The position numbers were made by a program, and so were the translations under genes. Below the pieces are notes generated by a model that did not search any database, was not told where the DNA came from, and saw only the letters and a list, made by a program, of their open reading frames with translations. Shown piece by piece: positions 55,327 to 64,000 of a stretch of 64,000 nt of DNA (position 1 is its first letter; every line of letters begins with the position of its first letter). This DNA is from an uncultured Pelagibacteraceae bacterium (GTDB lineage Bacteria > Pseudomonadota > Alphaproteobacteria > Pelagibacterales > Pelagibacteraceae): positions 16,683-80,682 of the forward strand of contig CACKFV010000003.1 of assembly GCA_902599605.1 (NCBI GenBank), read 5' to 3'.

Positions 55327-55923
55327 ATGTTTAACGGAATTATATATCAACAGGGGACTATATCGAAATTTTCGAAGTTAAACGCAGGGACAAAAATATT
55401 TATAAAGAGCAAGCTTAAATTAGACAAAAAAGATATTGGTTCATCCATAGCATGTGATGGTGTTTGCCTTACATTGGTTTCCAAAAGAAAAGACCTATTA
55501 GAATTTTATCTATCCAAAGAAAGTATTAACAAATCAAAGTTTAGGCATCTCAAAATTGGTCAAAAGATAAATCTTGAATTGCCTTTAAAATATGGTCAAG
55601 ATATTTCAGGTCATATATGCCAAGGCCATGTTGATTGTACTTCATTACTAAAAAAAATTAAAAAAGTGGGTAAATCAATTGTATTAGAATTTAAAATTGA
55701 AAATAAATTTTCAAAATATTTAATACCTAAAGCTTCAATACTTATAAATGGTGTTTCGCTTACTATATCAAAAATAAAAGGTAATAACTTTCAAATTTGG
55801 TGCATTCCGCATACTTTAAAGCTTACTAATTTATCAAATTTAAAGGTTAATGATATTGTTAACATTGAAATAGATATTCTTTCAAAATACGTAAAAAAAT
55901 TTTATGAAAACAAAAAAGTTTAG
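55327..55923 (+). CDS. ribE: Riboflavin synthase alpha subunit
   Basis: MFNGIIYQQGTI; SIACDGVCLTLV; YGQDISGHICQGHVDCTS. Confidence 0.95.
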   Translation: MFNGIIYQQGTISKFSKLNAGTKIFIKSKLKLDKKDIGSSIACDGVCLTLVSKRKDLLEFYLSKESINKSKFRHLKIGQKINLELPLKYGQDISGHICQGHVDCTSLLKKIKKVGKSIVLEFKIENKFSKYLIPKASILINGVSLTISKIKGNNFQIWCIPHTLKLTNLSNLKVNDIVNIEIDILSKYVKKFYENKKV

Positions 55924-57007
55924 CTCTGTAGAAAACATTATCCGTAAAGCCAAAAAAGGAGAAATGTATATCCTTGTAGATGATGAACACAGAGAAAATG
56001 AAGGTGATTTAGTAATACCAGCTTCAAATGTTTCTCCAAAGAAAATTAATTTCATGGCAAAATATGGAAGAGGATTAATTTGTTTAGCGCTAACAAATAA
56101 ACAAGCTAAAAGATTGAATCTTTCTCTCATGTCTCCAATAAATAAATCAAGAAACCAAACAGCTTTTACAGTATCAATAGAGGCAAGAAGGGGAGTTACA
56201 ACTGGTATTTCTGCAAAAGACAGATCTTTAACAATTAAAACAGCAATAAAAACAAATGTTAAGAAAAAAGATATAGTTTCACCAGGACATATATTTCCAA
56301 TCATCTCTAAAGACGGTGGAGTTTTAGTAAGAGCAGGTCATACAGAAGCATCAGTTGATATATCAAAACTAGCCAAAAAAAATCCTTCAGCGGTTATATG
56401 TGAAATAATGAATGATAAAGGAGTAATGACAAAAGGCAAAGAGCTTTTTGAATTTGCTAATAAACATAAATTGGCTATAGCAAAAATAGAAGATTTAATT
56501 TCTTATAGATTAAAGAATGAAAAATTAGTTAAGCTTAAAAAAACCGATAAAATTGTAATTAAAAATAAAAAATATCAAATTAAAATTTTTGAAAATCAAC
56601 TTGATGGATCTGAACATTTTGCATTAATAAAAGGTAAAATCAGCCCCAGTAAAAATACTAGAGTACGAGTTATATCTTCTAATTTGGTTGAAAGTTATTT
56701 ACTAGGAAAGAGATTGCCTAATTCATTTAATAATACATTAGATTATTTTAAAGATTATAATAATTGTATATTAGTTTTTATAAGAGACTCTAATTTAAAA
56801 TCTGTATCTTCTACTTTAAGAGACTTTAAATCTGATAAGAAAAATAAAATAGGCACTGATAAACTAATTAGAAACTATGGTATTGGTGCACAAATAATTA
56901 AAGCTTTAAGAGTTAAAAATATGATATTAGTTACTAGATCACCAAAAAAAGTTATTGGCTTAGAGGGTTTTGGAATTAGAATTACTAAACAAGAAATTAT
57001 AAAATGA
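55904..57007 (+). CDS. ribB: 3,4-dihydroxy-2-butanone-4-phosphate synthase with degenerate GTP cyclohydrolase II-like C-terminal domain
   Basis: ILVDDEHRENEGDLVIPAS; NFMAKYGRGLICLALT; C-terminal domain lacks the GCHII Cys ligands. Confidence 0.93.
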   Translation: MKTKKFSSVENIIRKAKKGEMYILVDDEHRENEGDLVIPASNVSPKKINFMAKYGRGLICLALTNKQAKRLNLSLMSPINKSRNQTAFTVSIEARRGVTTGISAKDRSLTIKTAIKTNVKKKDIVSPGHIFPIISKDGGVLVRAGHTEASVDISKLAKKNPSAVICEIMNDKGVMTKGKELFEFANKHKLAIAKIEDLISYRLKNEKLVKLKKTDKIVIKNKKYQIKIFENQLDGSEHFALIKGKISPSKNTRVRVISSNLVESYLLGKRLPNSFNNTLDYFKDYNNCILVFIRDSNLKSVSSTLRDFKSDKKNKIGTDKLIRNYGIGAQIIKALRVKNMILVTRSPKKVIGLEGFGIRITKQEIIK

Positions 57008-57417
57008 AAAAAATTTGTATAGTCGCATCAAAATATTATGAAGATATCATCAACATGCTAGTTAGTGGTGTAAATGATGTTCTAAACAATCATAAAAAAA
57101 AAATTAAAACAAAGATTATTTATGTTCCAGGTGTTTTCGAAATACCATTTGCGATATCAAAAAATTTAAAAAAATATGATGCTTTTATAGCCTTGGGATG
57201 TGTCATCAAAGGTGAAACGCCTCATTTTGATTTTATCAGTAAATCTTCAATAGATGCGATAATGAAATTATCAATTGAAAGTAAAAAACCTATTGGAAAT
57301 GGAATTTTAACCTGCTTAAATAAAGACCAAGCAATTGAACGTGCTGATAAATCAAATAAAAACAAAGGTAAAGAAGCTGCAAATGCAGCAATTGAACTTT
57401 TGATTAACGACAACTAA
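57004..57417 (+). CDS. ribH: 6,7-dimethyl-8-ribityllumazine synthase
   Basis: VPGVFEIPFAISK; ALGCVIKGETPHFDFIS; NGILTCLNKDQAIERA. Confidence 0.96.
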   Translation: MKKICIVASKYYEDIINMLVSGVNDVLNNHKKKIKTKIIYVPGVFEIPFAISKNLKKYDAFIALGCVIKGETPHFDFISKSSIDAIMKLSIESKKPIGNGILTCLNKDQAIERADKSNKNKGKEAANAAIELLINDN

Positions 57418-57421
57418 AAAG

Positions 57422-57817
57422 ATGCAGCCACAATACAGTCCAAAAAACAATCCAAGAGTAATTATAATTCAAAAATTATACGGAAAATTTTTTAATAAAG
57501 AAGAGGAATTAACATTTCCTAAACACAGATTTAAAAAATTTATAAAGGATGTTGTAAAGGGTACAATTGAGAGAAATGAAGTGATTGATAATGAAATTCA
57601 AATACATTTAGAAAATGACATTAAACTTAAAAAACTTGATAAAATTTTCATAATAATAATTAAAAGTGCTACTTTTGAATTTTTATATAAGCCTAATGTA
57701 TCGTCAAAAATAATCATCAAAGAATATCTAAATGCATCTAATTATTTCATAGATTTATCACAAACCAAATATCTTAATGCATTACTAGACAAAATATCAA
57801 ATAAAATAAGAGCTTAA
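57422..57817 (+). CDS. nusB: Transcription antitermination factor NusB
   Basis: NusB-like (VIIIQKLYGKFFNKE; VSSKIIIKEYLNASNYF); ribH-nusB-thiL order. Confidence 0.85.
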   Translation: MQPQYSPKNNPRVIIIQKLYGKFFNKEEELTFPKHRFKKFIKDVVKGTIERNEVIDNEIQIHLENDIKLKKLDKIFIIIIKSATFEFLYKPNVSSKIIIKEYLNASNYFIDLSQTKYLNALLDKISNKIRA

Positions 57818-58780
57818 ATGAATGAAGTTCAATTAATTGACAAATTCCTTAAAAGATTAACCAAAAAAAAAAATTCATCTCAAGGTCTTAACGATGATAT
57901 TTTTTTTGATAAATCCAACAAATTAGCAGTATCAGTTGACACTTATGTTGAAAAAGTACACTTTCCTAATTTTAAAGCACCTGATCTTGTAATTAAAAAG
58001 ATTTTAAGATCATCAATATCGGACTTAATTTGTAAGGGTGTTAAACCAAAATATTATTTTATATCAGCGAGTGGTAACTCAAGATCTTTCTCAAACAAAA
58101 ATTTAAAAAAAATTTCAAACTCTTTATCCTTAGAACAGAAAAAATTTGATATTGAATTATCTGGTGGTGATACCGTTTATTCTAATACCAACTCTTTTAC
58201 ATGTTGTGTTATAGGATTTTCCAATAAGATAATAAAAAGACATAACTCAATGATTGGTGATGATATATACATTACTGGTCACTTAGGCGATAGTTTCATA
58301 GGTCTTCAAATTTTGAAAAAAAAAATTTCAATACCAAAATTATTGAAAAATTACTTCATTTCTAAATTTTATATGCCATCGATAAATTTGAAGATGGTAA
58401 ATTTCCTGCAAAAATTCGCAAATACTTCTATTGATATATCCGATGGTTTGTTGATTGACTTAAAAAAAATGATAAGACAACAAAAACATGGTTTTTCAAT
58501 TAAATTGGACGACATTAAATTATCAAATCAACTCAAAAAAGTTTTAAGTAGTAATAAAAGATATAAAGCTGAAAATATAGTTTTTAATGGTGACGATTAT
58601 GAAATTATTTTTACCTCTCATAAAAAAAACCGATCTTTAATCGATAAGTATGCTAAAAATAAAAAACTTAAAATTCAAAGAATCGGCAAAATCTTAAAAA
58701 AACATCAAGATTCTTGTATTTTAAAAGGAAATAAGAAGTTTAGGATAAATAAAAACCTTGGTTATACTCATCAATTTTAA
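57818..58780 (+). CDS. thiL: Thiamine-monophosphate kinase
   Basis: LAVSVDTYVEKVHFP; SSISDLICKGVKPKYYF; ELSGGDTVYSNT; SIDISDGLLIDL. Confidence 0.92.
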   Translation: MNEVQLIDKFLKRLTKKKNSSQGLNDDIFFDKSNKLAVSVDTYVEKVHFPNFKAPDLVIKKILRSSISDLICKGVKPKYYFISASGNSRSFSNKNLKKISNSLSLEQKKFDIELSGGDTVYSNTNSFTCCVIGFSNKIIKRHNSMIGDDIYITGHLGDSFIGLQILKKKISIPKLLKNYFISKFYMPSINLKMVNFLQKFANTSIDISDGLLIDLKKMIRQQKHGFSIKLDDIKLSNQLKKVLSSNKRYKAENIVFNGDDYEIIFTSHKKNRSLIDKYAKNKKLKIQRIGKILKKHQDSCILKGNKKFRINKNLGYTHQF

Positions 58781-58860
58781 TTAATATTATATTGCCTTTT
58801 ATACTTATTTTTGTAATGTCCATTTTTTTTAAATGAAATCTTTTAATACATAAGGAATTT

Positions 58861-60966
58861 ATGAACTATAATGTTGAAACAATCTTAATCTACACAATTT
58901 TAGCTGGTATATTATCAATAGTTTACGGATATTTTACAGGAAAAAATATTTTAGCTGCAAGCACAGGAAACTCTAAGATGCAAGAAATTGCATCTGCAAT
59001 TCAAATTGGAGCTAAAGCTTATTTAAACAGACAATACAAAACTATTGCAATAGTTGGTTTAGTTGTTCTTGTTATTATTAGTTTCTCTTTTAGTTTCTTA
59101 GTTGGTCTAGGTTACTTAATTGGTGCAGCATTATCTGGTATTGCTGGTTATGTAGGAATGTTAGTTTCAGTTCAAGCCAATGTTAGAACTGCAGAAGCAT
59201 CTAGAAAAGGTTTGTCAAAAGGTTTATCAATTGCATTTAAGTCTGGTGCAGTTACTGGAATGTTGGTAGCTGGATTAGCCTTATTATCAATAGCAGTTTA
59301 CTATTATTTACTTTTGAAATTTAATGTTGATAAAAGAGAATTAATCAATGCACTTATTGCATTAGGATTTGGTGCTTCACTTATATCTATATTTGCACGA
59401 CTAGGAGGTGGAATTTTTACAAAAGGAGCTGATGTTGGTGCAGATTTAGTTGGAAAAGTAGAAGCAGGAATTCCAGAAGATGATCCAAGAAACCCAGCAG
59501 TGATAGCAGACAACGTTGGAGATAACGTTGGTGATTGTGCAGGTATGGCAGCTGATTTATTTGAAACCTATGCAGTAACTATTGTTGCTACAATGGTTTT
59601 ATCATCAATCTTTTTCCAAAATGATTTGATGATGATGGTTTATCCTCTTACAATTGGAGGCGCTTGTATAGTTACCTCAATTCTCGGTACTTTTTTTGTA
59701 AGATTAGGGTCGTCAAAAAATATTATGCTTGCTCTTTATAAAGGGTTCATTGTTACTGCGATTGCATCTCTTCTAGTTTTATATCCACTTACTGATTATG
59801 TTTTAGGTTTAGATAAAGTATATTCAATAGGTGATAAAAAATTTTCTGGTTTAAGTCTTTATTACTGCAGTGTGATAGGATTAATAATCACGGGTCTTCT
59901 TATATGGGTAACAGAATATTATACTGGTACAAATTATAGACCAGTAAAAAGTGTTGCATCTTCATCTACCACCGGTCATGGTACAAATGTAATCCAAGGA
60001 CTTGCTGTTTCTATGGAAGCAACAGCAATCCCAGCACTAATTATTGTCGGTGGAATTTTATTAACAAATTATATTGCTGGGTTATATGGAATAGCTATTG
60101 CTGTAACTGCTATGTTAGCTCTTGCTGGAATGGTAGTCGCATTAGATGCTTATGGACCGGTAACAGATAACGCTGGTGGAATAGCTGAAATGTCAAACCT
60201 ACCTAAAAATGTAAGGAAGACCACTGATGCTTTGGACGCTGTTGGTAACACTACAAAAGCTGTAACTAAAGGATATGCAATTGGCTCAGCTGGATTAGGA
60301 GCTTTAGTTTTATTTGCAGCATACACAGAAGATATTAAATTTTTTTCAGACCTTCCAGGATCAAAACTTGAAAATGTTGTTGTAAGTTTTGATCTTTCAA
60401 ACCCATTTGTAGTTGTGGGTCTTTTGGTTGGTGGTATGTTGCCTTACCTCTTTGGATCTATGGGTATGCAAGCTGTAGGAAGAGCAGGGGGTGCAGTTGT
60501 AATTGAGGTTAGAAGACAATTTAAAAAGATACCTGGTATAATGAAAAGAAAAGCTAAGCCAGACTATGGAAAGTTAGTTGATTTATTAACTAAAGCTGCA
60601 ATAAAGGAAATGATTATACCTTCTCTCTTACCCGTTTTATCTCCAATAGTTTTGTATTTAATAATTTATCAAATTGGTGGTCAGGTTGCAGCATTATCAT
60701 CTGTGGGCGCAATGTTGCTCGGAGTAATTATAACTGGTCTCTTTGTTGCAATTTCTATGACAGCAGGTGGTGGTGCCTGGGATAATGCAAAAAAATATAT
60801 TGAAGATGGAAATCATGGTGGAAAAGGTTCTGAGGCTCACAAAGCTGCAGTAACTGGCGACACAGTTGGAGATCCATACAAAGATACAGCAGGACCAGCA
60901 GTTAACCCAATGATAAAAATTACAAATATAGTAGCTTTATTACTTTTGGCAGTTATTGCTGGATAA
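58861..60966 (+). CDS. hppA: Membrane-bound H+-translocating pyrophosphatase
   Basis: [78 protein letters not shown]. Confidence 0.99.
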   Translation: MNYNVETILIYTILAGILSIVYGYFTGKNILAASTGNSKMQEIASAIQIGAKAYLNRQYKTIAIVGLVVLVIISFSFSFLVGLGYLIGAALSGIAGYVGMLVSVQANVRTAEASRKGLSKGLSIAFKSGAVTGMLVAGLALLSIAVYYYLLLKFNVDKRELINALIALGFGASLISIFARLGGGIFTKGADVGADLVGKVEAGIPEDDPRNPAVIADNVGDNVGDCAGMAADLFETYAVTIVATMVLSSIFFQNDLMMMVYPLTIGGACIVTSILGTFFVRLGSSKNIMLALYKGFIVTAIASLLVLYPLTDYVLGLDKVYSIGDKKFSGLSLYYCSVIGLIITGLLIWVTEYYTGTNYRPVKSVASSSTTGHGTNVIQGLAVSMEATAIPALIIVGGILLTNYIAGLYGIAIAVTAMLALAGMVVALDAYGPVTDNAGGIAEMSNLPKNVRKTTDALDAVGNTTKAVTKGYAIGSAGLGALVLFAAYTEDIKFFSDLPGSKLENVVVSFDLSNPFVVVGLLVGGMLPYLFGSMGMQAVGRAGGAVVIEVRRQFKKIPGIMKRKAKPDYGKLVDLLTKAAIKEMIIPSLLPVLSPIVLYLIIYQIGGQVAALSSVGAMLLGVIITGLFVAISMTAGGGAWDNAKKYIEDGNHGGKGSEAHKAAVTGDTVGDPYKDTAGPAVNPMIKITNIVALLLLAVIAG

Positions 60967-60971
60967 TTAAA

Positions 60972-61442
60972 TTATTGACCTCCTTCTCTTCTTTTTTTTC
61001 TCACACCAAGAGGATCATTAATTTTTTGCCTCATACTTGCTAAAAAGTCGTAAACAAAACTCTTTTTTCCATAAACGATACTTGTTTTATCTTTATCAAA
61101 TTTAATTTTTTTCATATCTTCTTTGTTATAAAAATCAACTTTTGTTAACAGACCCCTATCATCAATCTCAAGAACGAGAACATTATTAACAATTAATTCT
61201 CTTTTTCCAAAAAAATGTGTATTAGTTATTTTCCTTTCTATATATATCCACACATCGTTATCGAATGAACTTCTTGTAGAAGGTTCTCCAAAAATTTTGA
61301 TTAGATCATTCTTATTTGTTGAATTAACTTGTATTTTTTTCATTTTTTTTTCTATAAAATAAACACCATGATGGTCGTCAACAAGATTTAAAGAACAATT
61401 TGATAAAATTAATAATAAGGATATAAGAAATATATTTTTCAT
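60972..61442 (-). CDS. bamE: Outer membrane assembly lipoprotein BamE/SmpA/OmlA family
   Basis: Lipobox LSNC; STNKNDLIKIFGEPSTRSSFDNDVWIYIERK. Confidence 0.88.
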   Translation of the reverse strand: MKNIFLISLLLILSNCSLNLVDDHHGVYFIEKKMKKIQVNSTNKNDLIKIFGEPSTRSSFDNDVWIYIERKITNTHFFGKRELIVNNVLVLEIDDRGLLTKVDFYNKEDMKKIKFDKDKTSIVYGKKSFVYDFLASMRQKINDPLGVRKKRREGGQ

Positions 61443-61914
61443 GATTAAAGAATTTGTAAATTTATATAATAATTTAGTAAATCTCTCTAGAAATAAAAGT
61501 CTTTTTTCTATTTTTACTGATAAAGATACCTTTTCTGATAGAATGCTTATATTACTATTTCATTTTGCATTCTTTTTGCAAGAATACAAAGATAGCGCTG
61601 AAAAAGATTACTTACAAAAATTTTTTGATTATTTTTTTAGGCAGATTGAGCTTAATTTAAGAGAAATTGGTTATGGAGATGTTTCAATTAATAAAAAAAT
61701 GAAAGACTACATAAATATTTTTTATTCGATTTTAGATAAAACTCAGGACTGGAGAAAATTAGAAGATGAAAAAAAAGGTGAGATTTTGGCTTTTTATTAC
61801 AAGTTGGATAATAATTATATAAAAATTGTTAATTATTTTGATAACTTCAAGATATATTTATCAAAAACATCTTTAAAAACATTTACAAAGGGTGTAATAA
61901 ATCATAAATTTTAG
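61441..61914 (+). CDS. Ubiquinol-cytochrome c chaperone (CBP3/UQCC) family protein
   Basis: Family-like pattern (RMLILLFHFAFFLQEY; QKFFDYFFRQIELNLREIGYGDVSINKKMKDYINIFY); conserved neighbour of bamE in alphaproteobacteria. Confidence 0.75.
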   Translation: MIKEFVNLYNNLVNLSRNKSLFSIFTDKDTFSDRMLILLFHFAFFLQEYKDSAEKDYLQKFFDYFFRQIELNLREIGYGDVSINKKMKDYINIFYSILDKTQDWRKLEDEKKGEILAFYYKLDNNYIKIVNYFDNFKIYLSKTSLKTFTKGVINHKF

Positions 61915-61917
61915 AAT

Positions 61918-62097
61918 ATGGCTGTACCAAAACGTAAAACAACTAAATCAAGAGCTGGAAAAAGAAGATCTCATATCCAATTCAATACAAAGAATGTTAT
62001 TGAAGATAAAAAATCAGGTGAATATCGTCTTTCACATCATTTAGATTTAAAAACTGGCACTTATAAGGGTAGACAGGTACTAGATCCTAAGGAATAA
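61918..62097 (+). CDS. rpmF: 50S ribosomal protein L32
   Basis: Read directly (not in ORF track): [59 protein letters not shown]. Confidence 0.96.
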   Translation: MAVPKRKTTKSRAGKRRSHIQFNTKNVIEDKKSGEYRLSHHLDLKTGTYKGRQVLDPKE

Positions 62098-62106
62098 ATT
62101 TTCTAT

Positions 62107-63111
62107 ATGACCAAAATCTTAAATATTGCAGTGGATGCAATGGGTGGGGAAGGTTCACCAAAAAAAGCTATTGATGGAATTATTCATCATTCTAAATCAA
62201 CAAAAAATATAAATTACAATATCTTTGGTGATGAAAAAGAAATTAAAGAACTATTAAAAGATTTAAGAAATAACTCTTTTAATATTTTTGATACGAAAGA
62301 CAAAATACTTGATACAGACTCTCCATTAACTGCCGCTAGAAAAGGAAAAAATTCAAGTATGTGGAAAGCAATAGAAAGTGTTAAATCAAAAGAGTCGGAT
62401 ATAATAATATCTGCAGGAAATACAGGTGCGTTATTTGTCATTGCAAAAATGAATTTAGAAATGATAGAAAACATTGACAAACCAGCTTTGTCCGCCTTGT
62501 GGCCGAATAAATCAGGAATGAATGTAGTTCTCGATCTTGGAGCAAATATTGAGTGTAGTGAAAAAAATTTAACTGATTTTGCAATTATGGGTTCATCTTT
62601 GTTTAAATCTCTCTTTCCTAAAGAACAACCAAAAGTAGCGCTATTAAATATTGGATCTGAAGACATTAAAGGCAATGAAATAATAAAAGGCGCTCATAAG
62701 ATTTTAAGTGAAAAAAAAAATAATGAATTTAATTTTGCTGGTTATATTGAAGGAAATAATATCATGTCAGGTGATGTAAATGTTATTGTTACTGATGGTT
62801 TTACTGGAAACATTGCACTAAAAACAGCAGAAGGAACAGCAAATTTCATAATGAAAGAAGTGAAGAATTCAATGACATCTAATTTATATGGAAAAGTTCT
62901 CTCATTTTTGAATATTAAGAATATTAAAAAGGTCAAGGATAAATTAGACCCTAGACTTTATAATGGAGCAATACTTATAGGTTTAAACTCTCCAGTAGTT
63001 AAAAGCCATGGCTCAACTGATTACATTGGATTTTCTAATTCGCTAAAAGTTTGTGAAAAAATTGTTAATGGAAACTTAATAGAGAAAATAAAACATAATA
63101 TTATTAATTAA
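62107..63111 (+). CDS. plsX: Phosphate acyltransferase PlsX
   Basis: IAVDAMGGEGSPKKAIDGI; SAGNTGALFVIAKM; VLDLGANIECS; VTDGFTGNIALKTAEG. Confidence 0.97.
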   Translation: MTKILNIAVDAMGGEGSPKKAIDGIIHHSKSTKNINYNIFGDEKEIKELLKDLRNNSFNIFDTKDKILDTDSPLTAARKGKNSSMWKAIESVKSKESDIIISAGNTGALFVIAKMNLEMIENIDKPALSALWPNKSGMNVVLDLGANIECSEKNLTDFAIMGSSLFKSLFPKEQPKVALLNIGSEDIKGNEIIKGAHKILSEKKNNEFNFAGYIEGNNIMSGDVNVIVTDGFTGNIALKTAEGTANFIMKEVKNSMTSNLYGKVLSFLNIKNIKKVKDKLDPRLYNGAILIGLNSPVVKSHGSTDYIGFSNSLKVCEKIVNGNLIEKIKHNIIN

Positions 63112-63422
63112 TGAGAGTAAATCTTACAAAAAAAGAAATCATCAATTCTGTGTTTATGCAAATAGGTTTTTCAAAAAAAATGTCAGAAAGTATTCTTGAA
63201 GATATTTTGTCTGACATTGTAAAAAATTTAAAAAAACATAAAGTTGTTAAGATATCTAATTTTGGAACTTTTCATATTCGTTTTAAAAAAAGTCGTATTG
63301 GGAGGAACCCTAAAACAAAGGAAGAAAAAATTATTAAAGAAAGAAATGTAGTATTATTTAAACCATCTAAAGATTTTAAAAAATTTATTAACGATAATGA
63401 AAAAAAGCTCGAAAGCCTATAA
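63111..63422 (+). CDS. ihfA: Integration host factor alpha / HU-family DNA-binding protein
   Basis: LTKKEIINSVFMQIGFSKKMSESILEDIL; VVKISNFGTFHIRFKKSRIGRNPKTKEE. Confidence 0.9.
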   Translation: MRVNLTKKEIINSVFMQIGFSKKMSESILEDILSDIVKNLKKHKVVKISNFGTFHIRFKKSRIGRNPKTKEEKIIKERNVVLFKPSKDFKKFINDNEKKLESL

Positions 63423-63777
63423 AACAATTGGTGAAGTTGCTGAAATATTAGAATTAGACTCTATTGGAAATAAAAAAAATACTCATACAATTCGTTATTG
63501 GGAAAGTGAGTTTAAACAAATAAAACCAATTATAATAAATAAAAGAAGACATTATGATGATAAAAATATAGATCTTTTAAAGAAAATTAAGTTTTTGCTT
63601 AAGGATAAAGGAATGACTATCTCTGGTGTTAAAAAACAATTAAATGAAGATTTTTTTGATATTGACGCTAATAAAAATAAAACTATAAATGCTTTAGATT
63701 TAAAATATAAGTTAAATAAAATAAATAAATTGATAAAGGATTTAAAAACCTCAAATGGCAAAAAAAACACACGTTAA
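63397..63777 (+). CDS. MerR family transcriptional regulator
   Basis: YKTIGEVAEILEL; HTIRYWESEFKQIKPIIINKRRHYDDKNIDLLKKIKFLLKDKGMTISGVKK. Confidence 0.9.
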   Translation: MKKSSKAYKTIGEVAEILELDSIGNKKNTHTIRYWESEFKQIKPIIINKRRHYDDKNIDLLKKIKFLLKDKGMTISGVKKQLNEDFFDIDANKNKTINALDLKYKLNKINKLIKDLKTSNGKKNTR

Positions 63778-63946
63778 AGTAAGATTAGTTCCAGAGGCTA
63801 AACCTGATAGTCCATTTTTTTATTATGTGAAAAAACCAGCTGGTGGCGAAAAGGCTAAGATCAAGCTAAAGGCAAAAAAATACAATCCTTCCACGAGAAA
63901 ACATGAAGTTTTTGTTGAAAAAAAACTTCCACCACATAGTAAATAA
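63755..63946 (+). CDS. rpmG: 50S ribosomal protein L33
   Basis: MAKKTHVKVRLVPEAKPDSPFFYYVKK...KKYNPSTRKHEVFVEKKLP, L33-like. Confidence 0.85.
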   Translation: MAKKTHVKVRLVPEAKPDSPFFYYVKKPAGGEKAKIKLKAKKYNPSTRKHEVFVEKKLPPHSK

Positions 63947-64000
63947 TTACTTATTTTTTTTCTTAAAATTTCTAAATTCGTATTGAATAAAAGCGTTAAT
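63947..64000 (-). CDS. Possible C-terminus of a minus-strand CDS truncated by window end
   Basis: Reverse strand reads INAFIQYEFRNFKKKNK* open to the window edge; only 17 codons. Confidence 0.35.
   Translation of the reverse strand: MNAFIQYEFRNFKKKNK

Noticed and set aside
55978-56010. DDEHRENEGD in RibB differs from the common DDEDRENEGD
   Set aside because: That position varies among DHBP synthases, so it is not evidence of inactivation
55882-56304. 140 aa minus-strand ORF antisense to ribB
   Set aside because: Mirror of the conserved DHBP synthase coding region; spurious
1-64000. CRISPR arrays, IS elements, prophage, integron or defence/secondary-metabolite cassettes
   Set aside because: No direct-repeat arrays, transposases, integrases or recognisable defence genes seen; coding is nearly continuous housekeeping genes

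Overview
The window is AT-rich, gene-dense alphaproteobacterial chromosome. Gene content, gene order and tight packing fit a streamlined SAR11/Pelagibacter-type genome; this lineage call is inference, no search was run. It contains the str-S10-spc-alpha ribosomal protein supercluster (rpsL tail to rplQ, 1-15504), then housekeeping blocks: rluC-type/lipB/mgtE/panC/galU/ugd; topA/plsY/pyrC-like/pyrB/ruvX; gatCAB plus a methyltransferase, trhO and a MATE exporter; soxBDAG sarcosine oxidase followed by an amino-acid-type ABC binding protein and permease; tRNA-Ser(GCU); slt/dapA/smpB/folK/RSH/pyrE/pdxJ/acpS/lepB/rnc/recO/hemB; an Asp/Asn-hydroxylase-like 2OG oxygenase, rpiB, glyA, nrdR, the rib operon, nusB, thiL; hppA; and bamE/CBP3-like/rpmF/plsX/ihfA/merR/rpmG. 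I found no CRISPR, transposon, prophage, integron or defence cassette, and I do not see a convincing undescribed multi-gene system. The best leads are: a pyrB-linked dihydroorotase that lost its HxH metal motif, a degenerate GTP cyclohydrolase II domain on RibB, a shortened RSH (p)ppGpp enzyme, genes missing from usually conserved slots (tuf, rpmD, rpoZ, era, fabH), divergent genes with overlapping start codons, convergent genes that share stop codons, an ABC permease with a lipoprotein-like N-terminus beside the sox operon, and a lone 2OG-Fe(II) oxygenase.
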